IMG/VR virus record: IMGVR_UViG_3300010885_020782
Coordinates: 1-64,000 of that record
Direction: 5' to 3' (one strand)
Length of the DNA: 64,000 nt
Source: a virus
The position numbers were made by a program, and so were the translations under genes. Under the pieces are notes generated by a model. It saw nothing but the letters and a program-made list of their open reading frames with translations, made no database searches and was not told where the DNA came from. How positions within the stretch are numbered: the first letter of the stretch is position 1; each line of letters begins with the position of its first letter. Below, in pieces: positions 48,107 to 55,301 of the stretch.

Positions 48107-48849
48107 TTAGCCCAGCGGGGCATCAATATCCATACCAAAAGGTTTAACAGATTTTTCATCAGGATTTGTTGGAGCAAAGTAAGGTTTGATAGGAGCCTTT
48201 GTAGGGTCAAAAGGCTGCAAGTCGTCTTCTTCGTCTCCAACAAGGCCTTCTTGTAAAACCTCGTTAGACATATTATAATCGTTTTTTCCAGACCCATATT
48301 TATACTTATGGTCATAAAAGTCCCGATAAATAATACTTCTAACTCTATCTTTTGCTTCAAGTTGTTCAGCATTTGATGAACTGGTCAAATCTTCTTCAAA
48401 GAGATAGTGAATTACATCAAGCATTTCACTAGATTCCATAGAAGAGAGTTGTAGGCCGCTCATCAGTGCCTTACCGTTAACGTAGGGCCAGAGGTCTACT
48501 GCCCACTCTGTAAGTCCTCTGACCCCTGTGTAGGGCGCGAGGAATACTGCTCCACCAACCAAGTAACAATCTCGCCAAGGGTGTCAACCGTGACAATTCG
48601 TTCTGGGTCATTAATTAAAGTATCAAAGTTCTTCTTACTTTCTGGCTGAAGAGTGTTAGCAAAAAAAGTATTGATAACATCTACTGCCATAGAAGAATCT
48701 TCTTTCATTGACTGAGAAACCATATCCAACATTACTTTGCCTTGGATATTTGGATAGCAATGAAACTCTTCTCCATGAATCTTAAAAGAGAGCGGTTCAG
48801 AAGTATTTTCTCCACCTGAACCAAAATCTTTAAATCTTCCTGTTGTCAT
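48107..48849 (-). CDS. Tail assembly chaperone GT, frameshift product
   Basis: The second chaperone frame (48107-48562, 151 codons: WAVDLWPYVNGKALMSGL...) overlaps the end of the first and sits in the -1 frame. Its only possible independent start is a TTG without a convincing ribosome site, so it is read as the C-terminal part of a GT-type fusion made by -1 frameshifting, as in lambda and most siphoviruses. The fused product would have about 247 residues. The acidic tail (EEDDLQPFDPTKAPIKP) resembles T domains that bind the tape measure. The exact slip codon is inferred, not proven. Confidence 0.8.
48485..48535 (-). promoter_or_regulatory. Candidate programmed -1 frameshift signal
   Basis: Read on the minus strand, the first chaperone frame passes CGC-CCT-ACA-CAG-GGG-TCA before its TAG stop (48498-48496). 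CCCT (48535-48532) and GGGG (48526-48523) both allow -1 re-pairing of the P-site tRNA. Downstream, GGGTCAGAGG (48525-48516) can pair with CCTCTGGCCC (48494-48485) over 10 bases with one G-T wobble, enclosing the stop codon in the loop. No canonical X-XXY-YYZ heptamer is present. Confidence 0.6.
48496..48849 (-). CDS. Tail assembly chaperone G
   Basis: The 117-residue protein (MTTGRFKDFGSGGENTSEPL...) precedes the tape measure gene in the classic chaperone position. LSFKIHGEEFHCYPNIQGKVMLDMVSQSM and FFANTLQPESKKNFDTLINDP are typical of actinophage tail assembly chaperones, which coat the tape measure before tube polymerisation. Its 3' end overlaps the next frame over 67 bases, the layout expected for a frameshifted pair. 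Confidence 0.88.
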   Translation of the reverse strand: MTTGRFKDFGSGGENTSEPLSFKIHGEEFHCYPNIQGKVMLDMVSQSMKEDSSMAVDVINTFFANTLQPESKKNFDTLINDPERIVTVDTLGEIVTWLVEQYSSRPTQGSEDLQSGQ

Positions 48850-48901
48850 ATTTTTCTTCCTTCACTTGTGTCTTTTGTTTTCTGCTTTTGCAGTAAACGC
48901 T

Positions 48902-49288
48902 TTATTTTATTAACCCTAAGTTATCTGTTAAATAACGGTTAGGCTTGGTTCCTGGATGCATGACCGCATGGGCATACATGACTTTTCCACGACTAGTAAA
49001 CTTCAAGACTTGAGCCCTATCAGGCTTAATCATGTGCGGTTTACTTCCTTCGTGATGAAGGAGTGCGTAGTTCATAGCCGAACCAATTCTAATGTATTGA
49101 CCTCTAGTATCTCTAGAGTGGCGCATATGAATTGATGCTCTTAGGGCACCAGTTCTTACACCAACTTGCGCTTTAGCGGCACGAACAATTAAGTTACCTC
49201 TAAGCGCTAAATATCTTCCAACTTTTCCAGAAGGCTCGTTAAAGAAAAATTCATACTCTGCTTTACGAAGAACTACTTTTGTTGCCAT
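48902..49288 (-). CDS. HK97 gp10-like tail completion protein
   Basis: The 128-residue protein contains RGNLIVRAAKAQVGVRTGALRASIHMRHS, GSAMNYALLHHEGSKPHMI and HAVMHPGTKPNRYLTDNL, the HK97-gp10/neck family pattern (G-x-L-x-x-S-I ... Y-A-x-x-x-H-x-G-x-x-P-H). These proteins join tail to head. It overlaps the preceding gene by one base and lies between the terminator and chaperone genes as in other siphoviruses. Confidence 0.88.
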   Translation of the reverse strand: MATKVVLRKAEYEFFFNEPSGKVGRYLALRGNLIVRAAKAQVGVRTGALRASIHMRHSRDTRGQYIRIGSAMNYALLHHEGSKPHMIKPDRAQVLKFTSRGKVMYAHAVMHPGTKPNRYLTDNLGLIK

Positions 49289-49794
49289 TATGGGACACCA
49301 GCAGTCATAGTAAGGACAGCAGTTTGAAATCCGCCTTCAGCAGTTCTTACCTCAACTGTAGCGATAACGCCAAGACCAAAACCAGTTTCTTCCCATGCAT
49401 CAAATTTTGCTGCACCTTCCATCATCACCCAAGCATCGTATGCAGATAGACGAGAACCTGCCTCGATAGTTTCGGCTGAGGGTGGGCGACCATTTTGTCC
49501 TACTGTAGGGACTTGACGTGAAACAGAAATATTTATTGTTGCACTTCGTGGGTCCGCGCAACGGCGAGGCTGTGTTGCTTCATCCCCTGGAGAACCAACA
49601 TACATCTGAAGGAAAGATACTACAAGTTGTTCGCAATCAACAACTGGCTCACCTAAAGTCCAGTAGCGTCGGGCTGGAAGTGGCATACCGTAAGAAGCGT
49701 AGGTCGAAACAACTTTATCAAGTACAGCCTGTAAAAAGTTAGCAAGATGCTTTGCATCGTCGTCTACCTGTGAAAGGTCTGGTAACCCACTCAT
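49288..49794 (-). CDS. Tail terminator-like protein
   Basis: A 168-residue protein with the actinophage pattern RYWTLGEPVVDCEQLVVSFLQMYVG and PRRCADPRSATINISVSRQVP. Members are encoded after the head-tail connector and are modelled as tail terminators, which stop tube polymerisation and join it to the neck. Its stop overlaps the next ATG. The identification is from family resemblance and gene order. Confidence 0.78.
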   Translation of the reverse strand: MSGLPDLSQVDDDAKHLANFLQAVLDKVVSTYASYGMPLPARRYWTLGEPVVDCEQLVVSFLQMYVGSPGDEATQPRRCADPRSATINISVSRQVPTVGQNGRPPSAETIEAGSRLSAYDAWVMMEGAAKFDAWEETGFGLGVIATVEVRTAEGGFQTAVLTMTAGVP

Positions 49795-49821
49795 ATGTCT
49801 CTCCTTCTTAAACTTTTATAC

Positions 49822-50961
49822 TTAGAAAGTATAGATGGTCTCTGTTCGTGTTCCGAGTTGAATAGAGATGTTTGCTGTAAGAAGGTTGATAACTTCGTCA
49901 ACGGCAGGGTTGCCTAGACTTGGTCGAGTACAGTAGATATCAAAACTTCCTGGCTCACGAGGTCCAAGAATAGCAAGAATATCGCTGTAATCTACGGATA
50001 AGGCAATCTTTCCAGTAGCACGATTGAGAGTTGCTGCTCCAGGAACACTTACTGTTTTAGAATTTGTATAGTCTGAAACTGTTAAAGACACTGCCCAAGC
50101 GTTGTCTTGAAGTAGGAAATCTCCACTAACTTCATCAAGGAAGATTTCTGTATCTCCGCCTGTAGGCAGCACTTTGAGGTCAAATGCTGTTTCAGTAAAT
50201 AAGTATGGCTTAGGTGTCATACGACGAGCACGAGGCTGGTCAGGGGAGAATACTCGTGAACGAGCACGAGCATTGTCTGGGTTAGTAGTTTTTAAAAATA
50301 AGTCAACTGAATATAAGCCAGTTTTGCCTTGGTCAATAAAATCTTGTTGGTCAAGGATTGTGTAAGAAACACCTTGACGGGACACTGAAGTTACACGCTG
50401 CGGAAGAGCGCAGGTATCGTCGCCTTCATACAACTTAACTAGTTCAAGAGCAAGCATACGAGCAGCATTTTTACCTGCTGTAGGTGGCTCTGTTCCATAT
50501 GTGTATGTAATTTCTACGTTAGATGGAGTCCAACTTGCCCCTGGAATTGCAAGCATTGTTGAGTGCTCAACTAAGTAATATTCTTTAGGGTCCACCACAT
50601 TACCGTTTGTATCTCTTACGGTGTGGATTTTAATTACTTTGCGCCCACGCAAACGGACACGAGTTGCAGCAGATGAACCATCTCCTGCAAAGTCGCTATC
50701 GTTATATCTACCAAAAACGTTCACTTGAACGTTCTGAACTTGCCCCTGCACAAGTACCGGAGAGAAGTTAAGGCTTGATGCCCCCACTCTCAGGTAGGGA
50801 GAAAAAGACGATATGTAGCGCTCTGTAACTGTAGTTGTTCCAGAGTATTTACGACCTGACATTGCCCACATTAAGTAAGAGGCTGTTTTTACAGCATCAT
50901 AGGCGTATTCAGAATTAGCATAAGACCCTAGGTCTTCTGCGTTAGTCCAAAGATGGCTCAT
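49822..50961 (-). CDS. Head-to-tail connector protein
   Basis: The 379-residue protein has an N-terminal helical adaptor region (LGSYANSEYAYDAVKTASYLMWAMSGRKY) followed by a large beta-rich part with LRGRKVIKIHTVRDTNGNVVDPKEYYLVEHSTMLAI and YTYGTEPPTAGKNAARMLALELVKLYEG. This arrangement is typical of actinophage adaptor/connector proteins. C-terminal beta repeats follow. It is expressed after the major tail gene, separated from it by a strong hairpin. Confidence 0.78.
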   Translation of the reverse strand: MSHLWTNAEDLGSYANSEYAYDAVKTASYLMWAMSGRKYSGTTTVTERYISSFSPYLRVGASSLNFSPVLVQGQVQNVQVNVFGRYNDSDFAGDGSSAATRVRLRGRKVIKIHTVRDTNGNVVDPKEYYLVEHSTMLAIPGASWTPSNVEITYTYGTEPPTAGKNAARMLALELVKLYEGDDTCALPQRVTSVSRQGVSYTILDQQDFIDQGKTGLYSVDLFLKTTNPDNARARSRVFSPDQPRARRMTPKPYLFTETAFDLKVLPTGGDTEIFLDEVSGDFLLQDNAWAVSLTVSDYTNSKTVSVPGAATLNRATGKIALSVDYSDILAILGPREPGSFDIYCTRPSLGNPAVDEVINLLTANISIQLGTRTETIYTF

Positions 50962-50981
50962 GTCTCTCCTACTTTAATGAG

Positions 50982-51032
50982 AAAAGCGGACGACTTCCTT
51001 GTGTAAAAATACACGACTGGAATGTCGTCCGC
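50982..51032 (-). terminator. Three-tier hairpin after the major tail gene
   Basis: On the minus strand, GCGGACGAC (51032-51024) pairs perfectly with GTCGTCCGC (50994-50986), enclosing a second stem TTCC/GGAA and a third, GTGTA/TACAC, around an A/T loop. A T tract (50985-50982) follows. This is a strong rho-independent terminator or attenuator placed to lower transcription into the connector gene relative to the highly needed major tail gene. Confidence 0.85.
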
Positions 51033-51047
51033 CCTCCTTTTTACTTA

Positions 51048-52091
51048 TTAGACTGTTGGGTCCTGTGATGAAGCAATGATGAAGTCAACAGGTGAATCAG
51101 CGTTATAAGTGATTCCACCAGGAACGTTATAACCTGTTGTAGATGACTGATAAGCAAAACTATTTACAGGTAAATAACCACGCTGGCGAACTGCTGTTCC
51201 AACTGGTGATACTGCTGCTGAAGCAACATCTGTTGCTGTCTTAGCATATGTAAATGTGTTGTTGGTCTTATTAGTAATTAGATAAGTACCATTGAATGTA
51301 GAATCTACACCAGCAACAGTAACGGTCTGGCCAATATCAAAGCCATGCGCTGCTGAAGTAGTAAGAGTTGCTACGTTAGAAGTCAAAGACTTGTTGCTAA
51401 CTGATACTGACTTAGCGTCAAACCAGTCGTAGAAGCCCTTGAGACCTGTTGGAGCCCATGAACCGCGAGCGTATGAGTATGGACGCTGCGCTGCAACTGG
51501 GAACTCCCAACGACCATCTGGACCTGTTCCAAAGAACTGGTTTCCAAGGCCGTAACCTTCAAATGTGTTTGCAAGCATTCCGTTTTCAATTACACGGTCA
51601 CCTGACTGGCGTAACTTGACGTATGGGAATACCCAGTAGAAGTATGGATTTGTTGTTGCACGCTTTCCATCTTTTACTGCAAATGACCAAACTTCTAGAG
51701 CAACACCGTTTCCTGCTGGATTATCGCCAACTGCTGGTGCGGCCCAGCCGACTGACTGATTGTCAGGTGTTCCAAGTGTTCCAAAGTTCTTACGAAGTAG
51801 CAAGCCACCTGAAAGAAGTGATGTTAATTCTGGGTCTGGTTCGCAAATTGCGAGTTCCATTGTGATGCGCTTGAGTGTGTCTGGTGCCTTGTATGAAACG
51901 CAAATTGTTCCATCGGCTGACTTCTCAACAATTTCGTCACCCTCTTCGTATTCTGGGGTAAATGAAGCGCGAAGGAACGCCGAGGTTGTGTAACTGTCAC
52001 CATCGTTAGTGAGTAGGTTACCCGAGGCGTCGAGTCGTGTGACTCGAATCGCCACACCTTGGACGGAAGCCGCGTAGTCCTGAGTGGCCAT
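51048..52091 (-). CDS. Major tail protein with C-terminal beta module
   Basis: The 347-residue tube protein has the actinophage major tail pattern: VQGVAIRVTRLDASGN, YSEEGDEIVEK-like acidic loop, DTLKRITMELAICEPDPELTSLLSGG and NPYFYWVFPYVKLRQSGDRVIENG. A C-terminal HGL-type Ig-like module (about residues 235-315, VATLTTSAAHGFDIGQTVTVAG...NNTFTYAKT) decorates the tube, as Ig-like domains do in lambda gpV. It lies before the connector, an unusual order, because most siphoviruses place it after the neck genes. Confidence 0.88.
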   Translation of the reverse strand: MATQDYAASVQGVAIRVTRLDASGNLLTNDGDSYTTSAFLRASFTPEYEEGDEIVEKSADGTICVSYKAPDTLKRITMELAICEPDPELTSLLSGGLLLRKNFGTLGTPDNQSVGWAAPAVGDNPAGNGVALEVWSFAVKDGKRATTNPYFYWVFPYVKLRQSGDRVIENGMLANTFEGYGLGNQFFGTGPDGRWEFPVAAQRPYSYARGSWAPTGLKGFYDWFDAKSVSVSNKSLTSNVATLTTSAAHGFDIGQTVTVAGVDSTFNGTYLITNKTNNTFTYAKTATDVASAAVSPVGTAVRQRGYLPVNSFAYQSSTTGYNVPGGITYNADSPVDFIIASSQDPTV

Positions 52092-52116
52092 TCTGTATCT
52101 CCTTAGTTAGTTTTTA

Positions 52117-52998
52117 CTATGCAAGCGCAGGTACTGCTACCCGCACTGCAAAATGGATAGATGGGTCAAAGTAGACCGCAGCAGCACGGACGCCCTTGAT
52201 AATCATGTCATTAATTCTAGCATTTATGCCCTGAGCGAGATTCTCATTTACAATCTCTGACTTACTTAGGTGAACCTCTAATGCTCCTGTAGCAAACATC
52301 CAACGATTTGTAAGCGACGCTGCTGCGTTGGCATTACCTATTGGACCTGCTCCTGTGTATCCAGAACCGATTACTACATCAGTTCCAAGACGAGTCATAA
52401 CTCTTCCAGGCTTTGATTCCGTTCCTGGAATGTAGACAAGTTTTGCTCCAAGAATTGAAGCAACATCTCTTGTCATGTGAATGACTCCAGATGTACCAGT
52501 TGGTGAATCAGCGATGGATTGCTCCAAATGGAACAAAGCATCTGATGCTGAATATGCACCTGCAACTGGAATAGTTGATGCCCCTGTTTTACTTAAAAAT
52601 CTATTTGTATTACTTGCCGCTAGTGCAGCACTTCCAGCCCACAACTCACGCTCTACGGCTTTTTGAGTTGCTGCTTCTAACTTCTTTAGTGCTTCATCAA
52701 AACGGTCTTCCCCAAGAACGCCAAGAGCACTACGAGAAACTTCTGATTCAATAAAGAATGGGTTGTAATCTTCGTAAATTGCCAAACTAGTAGCATCAAA
52801 TAAAGTTCCACCAGAAACGGTGTCATCATTTTCAGTTAATAGTCTTACTGTTGCACGAGAATTAAACTTGTGAGAAAAGCCACGAACCCAGGTCTCGTCG
52901 TTTGCACGAGCCCCGTGTTCAGTCACATTGGCAACGCTCAAGAGTCCGCAAGGAGCAGGGACTAATTTAGGGGCCTCAAAGACTCCATCAAATGCCAT
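52117..52998 (-). CDS. Second capsid-like protein
   Basis: The 293-residue protein contains ERELWAGSAALAAS, ALFHLEQSIADSPTGTSGVIHMTRDVASILG and TRLGTDVVIGSGYTGAGP. In actinophages, proteins of this type are encoded directly after the major capsid gene and have been annotated as capsid or capsid-pentamer proteins. The pattern of N-terminal arm, long spine helix (FDEALKKLEAATQKAVEREL) and A-domain-like strands is compatible with the HK97 fold. It may form pentons or be another structural subunit; the exact role is inference. Confidence 0.7.
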   Translation of the reverse strand: MAFDGVFEAPKLVPAPCGLLSVANVTEHGARANDETWVRGFSHKFNSRATVRLLTENDDTVSGGTLFDATSLAIYEDYNPFFIESEVSRSALGVLGEDRFDEALKKLEAATQKAVERELWAGSAALAASNTNRFLSKTGASTIPVAGAYSASDALFHLEQSIADSPTGTSGVIHMTRDVASILGAKLVYIPGTESKPGRVMTRLGTDVVIGSGYTGAGPIGNANAAASLTNRWMFATGALEVHLSKSEIVNENLAQGINARINDMIIKGVRAAAVYFDPSIHFAVRVAVPALA

Positions 52999-53061
52999 AT
53001 TTCTACTCCTTCAACTCTTGAGCGTTACCTAGTGAATTAATTTTTAACTATCGGGTACGGT

Positions 53062-55131
53062 TTAGTACTCAACAGCCGCAGCAGTTGCTCCACCAGTTGT
53101 GTCGCGGAGGGCAGCAGCCACACCGTTAACAGAGATGGTAGATGTAATGGCGAGAGACTCGACACCAACAAATGCGATGTTTTCGAATGTTTCAACGAAC
53201 ATCTTGTAGTCGTTAGTTCCGACTAGAGATGAATCGCGGATGATTCCGAGGTCAAGAGTACCGCCATCAAGGAACAAGAATGAACCTTCTGCGAATAGGT
53301 ACCATGTGAATGAATCTGCGAACTCGACAAGTGCGCCTGTGCTCTGTGCACCAAAGACTGTTGCGTCAAGAGCGGTAGTTAGGTTAACTCCGCGAGCCTT
53401 AACGTAGCCATTGATTTCTGACTGAGCAACAGCAAGACTGCTGTCACCAGGCATATTGAGAGTAAGGTCTGCTTGCATTGCGTCAAGAACCCAGCCAGGG
53501 ATGATTGCACGAAGTGGTGCATCAGTCTCTAGACGGTGACGTGAACGGTAAGCAGCAGCAGCGCGGCCAATCTGGACGAGGAAGTCACGACCAAAGCCGA
53601 TAAGGCTTGTAGTTGTAACTGCTGTTGAAGCAGTACCAATCTTTGAAAGAAGGTTCTGCTCTGCTTCACGAGCGTGCTGGATAAGACCCAACTCGTTGTG
53701 ACGAGCGATTAGTTCTGGGTAAGCACGAGTCATCAAGTTACCAAACTGCAACTGTAAAGTTACAGCATCTGTTGCAACAGTGTTTTCCTGTGCAGCAGAA
53801 ACAGTAAGTGATGTCTTGGTGTCTGTGCCAGGAGTAATATCCTTAGCGTTTGTCCAGATTCCTACAGCGTCTCCATATGATGAAAGAACTGGTGGTGTTA
53901 CGAAGCGGATACCGCCACGGTCAGCCTGGAATGTTGGAAGTGAATCGCGTACTGGACGTGCAGTGGTACCAAGACCAAAGATGTCGTACTTGATTGTGTA
54001 TGGTGCTGCGTGACCACCTGAAGCAACAAGTGCTTCTGGGCCAGTTACAGCCTGGATTTTTGCCCAGTTAGATTCAGCATCCTGAGTAAGGGTGCGTGAT
54101 TCTGGGAATGAAGTAGTGACAGATGCAACAATGTGCTGCTCTCCATCTCCACCGTTTACACGACGTAGGCCGTGTAGGCGCTTTGACATTGCTTCCGCAA
54201 CAGCGCTCATGTCGTTCATTGGGCTGCCGGCTGTATATCCAGGAATATCTGCGCCCGCTGTGATTGCCACAGGTGCGGCAGAAGACTGGGAGATAAGACG
54301 ACGGTCAGCCGGGACCTCAATGTTGAGGTTGTCTGCATTTTCGGCAGCGGCGGTCACAGGTGCCTCCATAGTTTCTTGAACCAAAGTTGGTTCACTTGCT
54401 TCTGATTTGGTTGATGCTTCTGAACCATCAACTGCGTCTGCAACTGCTGCGTCTGCTGCTGCATCATCTGATGCTGCTGCTTCCTCTGCTGTTGCTTCTG
54501 CTGCTGGTGCTTCTTCTGCTACTGGAGCGGCAACTTCTGCTGCTACTTCAGTGGTTGCTTCAGCAACGGGCGCTGCTTCTGCGTTTTCAGTCGAGAACTC
54601 TAAGTTCTTCTCTGCATTAGTTGATGATGATTCGGTCATGGAATATTCCTTCTTGTCCTTTTTCTCCGTGTCTTCTTCAGCAGGAGTTTCTTTTGCTTCT
54701 TCTTCGGGAGTTCCTTCTTCAACAACAGGAGCATCAGCAACAGGTGCTTCTTCTTCCATTGGTGCAGCAGCAACTTCTTCTTTAGGCATTTCTTCTACTG
54801 GAGCAGCAGGTGCTTCTGCATCTGCTGGTGCGGCATCAGGATTTTCTTCATCCATTGACTTATCCGCTGCTTCGCCATCTTGTCCGTGTACGCGGTTAGC
54901 GGCCTCGGCTGCTCGCTGTGCGAGTTCTTTGGCCGCAGTTTCGCGGCGCATGACTTCGTTTCTAACTCCGTCAAGCATATCGGCAAGCGACGTCATCGCG
55001 TCAACTGTTGCAAGAGAAGGTTCTTCTTTCTCAACCGTTTCAAACTCTTTGATGATTGAACTCTGTAGTTCGCTGACTTGTGAGTCATCGAGGTCTGAGA
55101 GTTGGTCCATCATTGTTTTGATTTGGTCCAT
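53062..55131 (-). CDS. Scaffold-major capsid protein fusion
   Basis: The 689-residue protein combines a helical N-terminus (residues 1-85), a long acidic Ala/Pro/Glu-rich region (about 85-290) and an HK97-type major capsid domain (about 310-689). The capsid part contains PLRAIIPGWVLDAMQADLTLNMPG, EINGYVKARGVNLTT and TGALVEFADSFTWYLFAEGSFLFLDGGTLDLG, characteristic of actinophage capsids. The disordered acidic N-terminal part is probably a scaffold/delta domain removed by the phage protease. An internal in-frame ATG at 54639 with AGAAGG upstream could make a 525-residue product. Confidence 0.9.
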   Translation of the reverse strand: MDQIKTMMDQLSDLDDSQVSELQSSIIKEFETVEKEEPSLATVDAMTSLADMLDGVRNEVMRRETAAKELAQRAAEAANRVHGQDGEAADKSMDEENPDAAPADAEAPAAPVEEMPKEEVAAAPMEEEAPVADAPVVEEGTPEEEAKETPAEEDTEKKDKKEYSMTESSSTNAEKNLEFSTENAEAAPVAEATTEVAAEVAAPVAEEAPAAEATAEEAAASDDAAADAAVADAVDGSEASTKSEASEPTLVQETMEAPVTAAAENADNLNIEVPADRRLISQSSAAPVAITAGADIPGYTAGSPMNDMSAVAEAMSKRLHGLRRVNGGDGEQHIVASVTTSFPESRTLTQDAESNWAKIQAVTGPEALVASGGHAAPYTIKYDIFGLGTTARPVRDSLPTFQADRGGIRFVTPPVLSSYGDAVGIWTNAKDITPGTDTKTSLTVSAAQENTVATDAVTLQLQFGNLMTRAYPELIARHNELGLIQHAREAEQNLLSKIGTASTAVTTTSLIGFGRDFLVQIGRAAAAYRSRHRLETDAPLRAIIPGWVLDAMQADLTLNMPGDSSLAVAQSEINGYVKARGVNLTTALDATVFGAQSTGALVEFADSFTWYLFAEGSFLFLDGGTLDLGIIRDSSLVGTNDYKMFVETFENIAFVGVESLAITSTISVNGVAAALRDTTGGATAAAVEY
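54639..54653 (-). promoter_or_regulatory. Internal ribosome site within the scaffold-capsid gene
   Basis: AAGAAGGAATATTCC immediately precedes ATG (54639-54637) inside the capsid gene, with eight bases between AGAAGG and ATG. Start there gives MTESSSTNAEKNLEF..., a cleaner capsid N-terminus after the first acidic section. In-frame internal starts of this kind let one gene make scaffold-bearing and short capsid forms. Confidence 0.5.
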
Positions 55132-55301
55132 ACTGTCCCTCCTCTGGGCCAGTCACGACAGGCTAATAATTCCTGTCTCGCTGTCAGTCGAGGCCGAGGG
55201 ACTCCAATACGCAATAAATGCGTGGAGGCACTCCACCTAGTACTGAATATTACATTAGTTTTATTAGTGTGATTTTTGGTTTTGTACGATTTTTATAGAA
55301 C
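55132..55301 (-). promoter_or_regulatory. Structured leader of the capsid gene
   Basis: The 170-bp gap between the protease polyprotein and the capsid gene has several hairpins. GTGGAG-TGC-CTCCAC (55236-55222) is a perfect 6-bp stem, ACGCA/TGCGT (5 bp) follows, and GACAGG...CCTGTC (55177-55157) is a third stem. An unusually strong GAGGAGGG ribosome site lies just before ATG. It probably holds a promoter and an RNA element for high capsid expression. Confidence 0.5.

Noticed and set aside
48107-48562. Second chaperone frame as an independent gene
   Set aside because: The only start is TTG with weak upstream pairing, and the overlap with the first frame is the standard frameshift layout. It is listed as a fusion product.
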